Source: Candidatus Poribacteria bacterium (GTDB taxonomy: Bacteria; Poribacteria; WGA-4E; PCPOR2b). Taken from it: a stretch of 9,411 nt of DNA. Positions 6,275 through 9,411 of this stretch are shown here, one piece after another. Each line of letters opens with the position of its first letter. Position 1 is the first letter of the stretch. The stretch is from positions 1-9,411 of the forward strand of contig JAPUIP010000508.1 of the NCBI GenBank assembly GCA_027296925.1, given 5' to 3'. The notes beneath the pieces are model-generated. The model did not search any database, was not told where the DNA came from, and saw nothing but the letters and a program-made list of their open reading frames with translations. The position numbers and the translations under genes are program-made.

Positions 6275-7025
6275 CGCTTTGCCTCCACCTAAATGGTAAA
6301 GAATTTCTGCCGACGTGTACTAGCCCGTTCTGTAATTCGAATAAAACGGTTGCCAGATCGCCTTCCAACAGTGCGCCTACAGCCAGGCGTAAGCCGGGGA
6401 AAACCTGACTTTCGATAATGTTGTCGGCATCCGGTGTTAACGGCACATAATCCCCCTCAATGAGATGAAACCAATCGAGCTGTCCGTCTTGGGTTCGCCA
6501 GACGATGTATTCCTGTACACCGTTGCGGCGGTAAGCTACCAACTTCTCGCGCAGATCATAATCTGCACTGGTGCCGGCGACTTCGACAATCAGTTCCGGT
6601 GCTCCTTCAATGTAATCCTGGTTGCTGAGCTGGGAGTTTCCACCCTTTTCGGGGGCGAGTCGTAACAACGCATCGGGCTGTAGTTCGTTGTTGAGATCAA
6701 GGTAGACGGTGGCGTTGTCACCAAGGCGAACCCCTGGTGTTGCGACGCGATAAGTACCGAGCCAGATCATTACATCGGCGTGGGGTTCACTATGAATATC
6801 AAAACGTACAGGTGAGGGCACGTAAACAACTCCTTCAATCAGTTCGGCCTTCTTCAGATGCGGCATTGCTTCATAGCGCCGTTCAAACTCCTCCCGCGTG
6901 AGTTGATCGCCGTGCTTCAGCGGTGGTGGGACATCCTCGATATGGATAGTCGGTTGAGCATGGACCTCCCCCACTTTACGGTCCTCAACTTGAGATTCCT
7001 CCTCTACCGTGCGTTCAACAGTCAT
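6201..7025 (-). CDS. Uma2-family (DUF820) protein, PD-(D/E)XK nuclease fold
   Basis: The product has 274 residues. Uma2 proteins have a restriction-endonuclease-like fold and occur in many copies in cyanobacteria and several uncultured phyla; their biological role is not settled. Visible motifs are LTREEFERRYEA, KAELIEGVVYVPSP, QPDALLRL (Asp118), PELIVEVAGTSADYDLREK (Glu148, Lys161) and GVQEYIVW, followed by FPGLRLAVGALLEGDLATVL, all in family order. The usual EVLSPS is here EVAGTS. The first 35 residues are acidic and poorly conserved in appearance. After ELQNGL (to residue 235), where family members normally finish within a few residues, about 40 residues follow that look like an out-of-frame reading of the next gene's start region. 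The natural end may have been lost through a small frameshift near 6315. The ATG at 7025 follows GGGAGG ten bases upstream. Confidence 0.85.
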   Translation of the reverse strand: MTVERTVEEESQVEDRKVGEVHAQPTIHIEDVPPPLKHGDQLTREEFERRYEAMPHLKKAELIEGVVYVPSPVRFDIHSEPHADVMIWLGTYRVATPGVRLGDNATVYLDLNNELQPDALLRLAPEKGGNSQLSNQDYIEGAPELIVEVAGTSADYDLREKLVAYRRNGVQEYIVWRTQDGQLDWFHLIEGDYVPLTPDADNIIESQVFPGLRLAVGALLEGDLATVLFELQNGLVHVGRNSLPFRWRQSDEILDNRIDAVTAGNISTGRNVAG

Positions 7026-7190
7026 GATAATTGGGCCTCCCGATTGCAGTGGTTGTGTTATTCAAAATGTAGAGCGGCAGATGCCTTCGACCCCACGACT
7101 TCAAAAATAGGGCATAAGAATCGATGGGAGGACAAGGCGCGTATGTGCTTCGGCAAGCACCTTACCCTCCCTATCAAGCCTGAATCGACG
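7026..7190. repeat. Possible dispersed repeat element with a 16-base palindrome
   Basis: This spacer between the Ldh and Uma2 genes contains a stem GTGCTT-CGGC-AAGCAC (7145-7160). On the minus strand one frame is open for 44 codons to the TAA at 7060-7058, and a second frame stays open for 29 codons after the Ldh stop. Overlapping open frames of this kind in a spacer, with a palindrome, are often seen in dispersed repeat families. A second copy cannot be seen in this window, so the call rests on appearance only. The stem has no T-run, so it is not a classical terminator. Confidence 0.25.
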
Positions 7191-8237
7191 TTATAGCTCC
7201 GGCGCCGAGACACCATAGGATGCCGCCGCTTCAACCAGACGGTTCCACGTAGCTTCTTCGATCGGAATGCCCTCTTTCATCCGTTTTTCCCGACTCCGCT
7301 CCTCGAATTCGCCGGGAACATAGATCTCGTCAACGCCGGGCAGTTTGGCTGAGGCCTTCACCCATTCGGTGAGGTATTCAATTTCCTGCTGGTAGACGTC
7401 GAGATCGATAAAATCCGCGATTTTGATGGCGATCATCACGATGCCACTCGCGCCACGGGTTGGTTTTTCACGGCTACAACCCGCCCACGAGAGACCACCG
7501 GCGATCGCGTCGATCATGAATCCCAGACCGAAACCCTTATGCCCAAACTGAAATCCGCCGATCGGCATCACTGCCGTATCGTCATAGCGATCTCGGAACG
7601 CACTCGGATCCGTGACGGTTTTCCCTTCCGAATCAATCATCCAGCCCTCCGGCATCTCCTCGTCGCGTGCGATCTTAACAAGTATCTTTCCACCGGCGAC
7701 AACGCTCAGTGTCATATCGAGCATCAACGGTTCGCCGTGTTTGCGCGGAACCGCAATTGCAATCGGGTTGGGCGGAAGCCGACGCGATGTACCACCAAAG
7801 GGGTGCATAAACCGGCCGCCGCCATTGAGCAGCACGATGCCGATCATCCCCGCCTTCGCAGCTCGCGTTGGATAAGTCCCCATCCGGCCGGCATGTCCAC
7901 AGTGGTGGAGCCCAACGGCGCCGAAGGTGTTGGTTTTCGCTTTTTCAATCGCCATATCCATCGCGTTGAGCGCCGCAACCATACCGAGGGCGCCGTTGGC
8001 GTTAATCACCGCATTCGCCGGGGTTTCACGGACGATTTCCATTTTATCCGCCGACGGTCCGCCTTTCATGCCGTTTGCATAGCCAGGGGCGTTGATGACC
8101 CCATGTGAGTCGTGTCCCATCAGATTGGAATCCACAACGTGATCGCTGACGATTCGTGCGTCCTCTTCAACGCCGCCGGCAGCAATGTACATATCATATA
8201 CGTATTTTCTGAGAACGGTGTGAGAAACAGTAGGCAT
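7191..8237 (-). CDS. Ldh/malate dehydrogenase family (LDH2/MDH2) NAD(P)-dependent oxidoreductase
   Basis: The product has 348 residues, a normal length for the family. Members oxidise or reduce 2-hydroxy acids such as malate, lactate, 2,3-diketogulonate or ureidoglycolate, using NAD(P) in an unusual non-Rossmann fold. Visible motifs are MGHDSHGV with the catalytic-region His45, HHCGHAGRMGTYPTRAAKAG (residues 111-130), PNPIAIAVPRKHGEPLMLDM with Asp174, GWMIDSEGK and GHKGFGLGFMIDAIAGGLS with Lys234. The family's usual RLGTNP cofactor-site sequence reads RRLPPNP (152-158), an odd substitution. No signal peptide is seen, so it is cytoplasmic. The start ATG at 8237 follows AAGGAGG with five bases between, a near-perfect site. 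Its neighbours, a Gfo/Idh oxidoreductase upstream and mannonate dehydratase elsewhere in the window, fit sugar-acid metabolism. The exact substrate cannot be read from sequence. Confidence 0.92.
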   Translation of the reverse strand: MPTVSHTVLRKYVYDMYIAAGGVEEDARIVSDHVVDSNLMGHDSHGVINAPGYANGMKGGPSADKMEIVRETPANAVINANGALGMVAALNAMDMAIEKAKTNTFGAVGLHHCGHAGRMGTYPTRAAKAGMIGIVLLNGGGRFMHPFGGTSRRLPPNPIAIAVPRKHGEPLMLDMTLSVVAGGKILVKIARDEEMPEGWMIDSEGKTVTDPSAFRDRYDDTAVMPIGGFQFGHKGFGLGFMIDAIAGGLSWAGCSREKPTRGASGIVMIAIKIADFIDLDVYQQEIEYLTEWVKASAKLPGVDEIYVPGEFEERSREKRMKEGIPIEEATWNRLVEAAASYGVSAPEL

Positions 8238-8264
8238 AGAAGCCTCCTTATATTAATAAACTAA

Positions 8265-8377
8265 TGGTGCTAGTTTGAAACCATAGATTCAGTCATAGCA
8301 AAGATCCATTTTTTGCGAGGTCGAAAATGTCAATTCTACGATCCTTGTGGGGACTGCATCTTCGTCAACTAGCACCA
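8265..8377. repeat. Inverted repeat pair TGGTGCTAGTT / AACTAGCACCA
   Basis: An 11-base arm at 8265-8275 is perfectly complementary to 8367-8377, with 91 bases between. Similarity extends past both arms into AT-rich sequence, and inward TGA/TC also match with one base offset. The pair lies in the 5' region of the Ldh gene and could be the ends of a small miniature element or a long stem in the leader. No coding sequence is seen between the arms. Confidence 0.4.
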
Positions 8378-8381
8378 AAGG

Positions 8382-8495
8382 TTAATAATGTGTATCGCGT
8401 ATTGCGTAAAACGTAACTGGAAGTGCGGGTAGATTTCCTTCTGCATCTAAACGTTGTGCTTGCATGAACAAACGTCCTTTGCCGTCGCTGTATTG
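8382..8495 (-). pseudogene. C-terminal coding remnant containing GRLFMQAQRLDAEG
   Basis: Between the Gfo/Idh stop (8504) and the Ldh leader, a minus-strand frame of 37 codons runs from just after a TGA (8498-8496) to a TAA at 8384-8382. It reads with strongly protein-like composition: YSDGKGRLFMQAQRLDAEG, and later PVTFYAIRD near the end. The alternating hydrophobic pattern suggests the last beta strands of a larger, probably secreted or carbohydrate-active protein, but I do not recognise the family. There is no start or ribosome binding site, and the upstream part is missing, so it is most likely a gene tail left after a deletion. Confidence 0.42.
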
Positions 8496-8503
8496 TCATC
8501 CGC

Positions 8504-9411
8504 TCAAGCCCTGAACTTCGGCTGCCTTGGCGCCCGATCTCTTTGCAATCGCAATTTTGACCCCTTCAACGGGAGCTCGACCCTCGCGCCATTTTGTAGG
8601 TGAGACTCCATGAACGCGAAGATTAGTTCCGTACTTGCGTGAGCGACGCGAACACCACCCCGCGGCGGTTCACCGGTATCTAACGAATGCACCAGATCTT
8701 TGACGAGGTTGGCTGTACTGCTCGTGCGTTCAAACTCAGGAAACGTCTCCGGCGCCAAGCACGTCCGCCAGCCGGGGACATCGGTTTGGCGACGAAGGTG
8801 CCACTGCCAGCCATTGTTCCAACAGGTCAGACTCCCCTTTTCACAGATCGCCTCCCACTCACTTGAGCGCGGGGAGAGCAGTGCATAAGCCGTTACGCCA
8901 TTTTTAAACTGGATGATGCCCTGCCCAACTGGATCTTCCGAAAAGATGTCGCCATCGATGATTCCTTCGGCATTGGGAAGGTGCGCCGAGACCCACGACG
9001 CTGGGTGATCGCTGTTCAGCCTCAGGATGAGGTCAAAGTTATGGCTGGCGGTGTTGAAGAGCGTTCCGTTCGCGTAGATGATCAACGTCTTGAGCGCACC
9101 CAACTCTCCGCTATCGATAATCTCCTTCATCTTGTCGAAGCCGGTGTGCCAGCGGCGATTTGTCCCCAGGTTCAAGAACACCCCGTTGCGCTCCACAGCC
9201 TCGACCATCGCATCGGCTTCCTCCATTGAAGCTGCCATCGCCTTTTCCGCGTAGATCGCTTTGACGCCGTGCTCGGCGGCGTAGATGACGATTTCAGCGC
9301 GATGTTCTGGTTGTGTCGCCACGCTAACGATGTCGAGATTTTCCTTTTCGATCATCTCCCGATAGTCGGTGTACTGACGCTCTGTCGGCACATCGTACCA
9401 CTTGCCGAATT
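8504..9411 (-). CDS. Gfo/Idh/MocA-family oxidoreductase, N-terminus outside the window
   Basis: About 301 residues are present and the frame is open to the right edge, starting FGKWYDVPTERQYTDY. The GTG at 9391 is an internal codon rather than the start, since the N-terminal Rossmann glycine motif (GxGxxG) is missing and must lie upstream. Family members use NAD(P) to oxidise or reduce sugars and related compounds such as inositol, glucose-fructose or N-acetyl sugars. Counting from the codon at 9391, visible features are DIVSVATQPEHRAEIVIYAA (residues 20-39), AIYAEKAM (Glu49-Lys50, where the family usually has EKP), SGELGALKTL and ASHNFDLILRL with His117 and Asp120 of the substrate site. The C-terminal part includes VHSLDTGEPPRGGVRVAHAS, typical of the family. 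The proline of EKP is replaced by alanine. The protein is cytoplasmic. It lies upstream of the Ldh gene in the same direction, but the 266-base gap makes joint transcription uncertain. Confidence 0.92.
   Translation of the reverse strand, partial: FGKWYDVPTERQYTDYREMIEKENLDIVSVATQPEHRAEIVIYAAEHGVKAIYAEKAMAASMEEADAMVEAVERNGVFLNLGTNRRWHTGFDKMKEIIDSGELGALKTLIIYANGTLFNTASHNFDLILRLNSDHPASWVSAHLPNAEGIIDGDIFSEDPVGQGIIQFKNGVTAYALLSPRSSEWEAICEKGSLTCWNNGWQWHLRRQTDVPGWRTCLAPETFPEFERTSSTANLVKDLVHSLDTGEPPRGGVRVAHASTELIFAFMESHLQNGARVELPLKGSKLRLQRDRAPRQPKFRA

Larger units (their letters stand above)
8238..8503. other. Intergenic region between the Gfo/Idh and Ldh genes
   Basis: These 266 bases hold the coding remnant and the inverted repeat listed separately. 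A perfect TTGACA on the minus strand (8333-8328) could be a -35 element for the Ldh gene, but the sequence 17-18 bases further on (AATGGA or ATGGAT) is a poor -10. No terminator is visible after the Gfo/Idh stop. Confidence 0.4.

Noticed and set aside
7145..7160. GTGCTT-CGGC-AAGCAC hairpin as a terminator for the Ldh gene
   Set aside because: The stem has six pairs only and no T-run follows on the minus strand.
7539..8108. Plus-strand 189-codon frame in the Ldh gene
   Set aside because: It is antisense to a clear Ldh-family gene and has no recognisable motif or ribosome binding site.
8304..8333. TTGACA at 8333-8328 as a promoter for the Ldh gene
   Set aside because: The -35 is perfect, but the hexamers 17 or 18 bases further match TATAAT at only two positions.
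8393..8420. Four heptamer-like units (TATCGCG, TATTGCG, TAAAACG, TAACTGG) resembling a short tandem repeat
   Set aside because: Only two units are similar, and the stretch lies inside the coding remnant where it encodes part of PVTFYAIRD, so the pattern is probably chance.

Overview
This window has about 55% GC, compact gene spacing and clear Shine-Dalgarno sites, so it is bacterial. The gene types are a mannonate dehydratase, a Gfo/Idh/MocA oxidoreductase, an Ldh-type oxidoreductase, a cytoplasmic penicillin-acylase homologue, an M28 peptidase, a Uma2 protein and a secreted LamG/DUF1080-like protein. In my memory this mix, together with the C-terminal motif KLATTWATIK, is typical of Candidatus Poribacteria or similar uncultured carbohydrate-degrading lineages such as Latescibacterota. 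That placement is inference and could not be checked here.

Layout. Positions 1-596 (+) hold the C-terminal half of a mannonate dehydratase, cut by the left edge. Everything else lies on the minus strand. Positions about 615-1481 are gene debris: a fragment of a sialidase-like beta-propeller protein with a frameshift, the 5' end of a secreted CBM9/DUF5916-type protein that still has its promoter, leader, ribosome binding site and signal peptide, and a 22-codon piece that looks like the C-terminus of a lost gene. A strong intrinsic terminator at 1489-1533 separates this debris from a two-gene unit. In that unit a penicillin-acylase-family Ntn hydrolase (3044-5383) is followed 49 bases later by an M28 metallopeptidase (1591-2994). 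Further right are a secreted LamG/DUF1080-like protein (5528-6274), whose start lies inside the end of a Uma2-family gene (6201-7025), then an Ldh/malate dehydrogenase-family oxidoreductase (7191-8237), and a Gfo/Idh/MocA oxidoreductase (8504 to the right edge).

How the genes may work together. Mannonate dehydratase, Gfo/Idh and Ldh-type enzymes fit oxidation of uronic acids and related sugars. The acylase and peptidase look like a cytoplasmic pair that cleaves amides. No defence island, CRISPR array, tRNA, rRNA or intact transposon is visible. The most unusual content is between the genes: at least four coding remnants, all on the minus strand, a structured leader in front of a truncated gene, and two possible dispersed repeats or inverted repeats flanking the Ldh gene.
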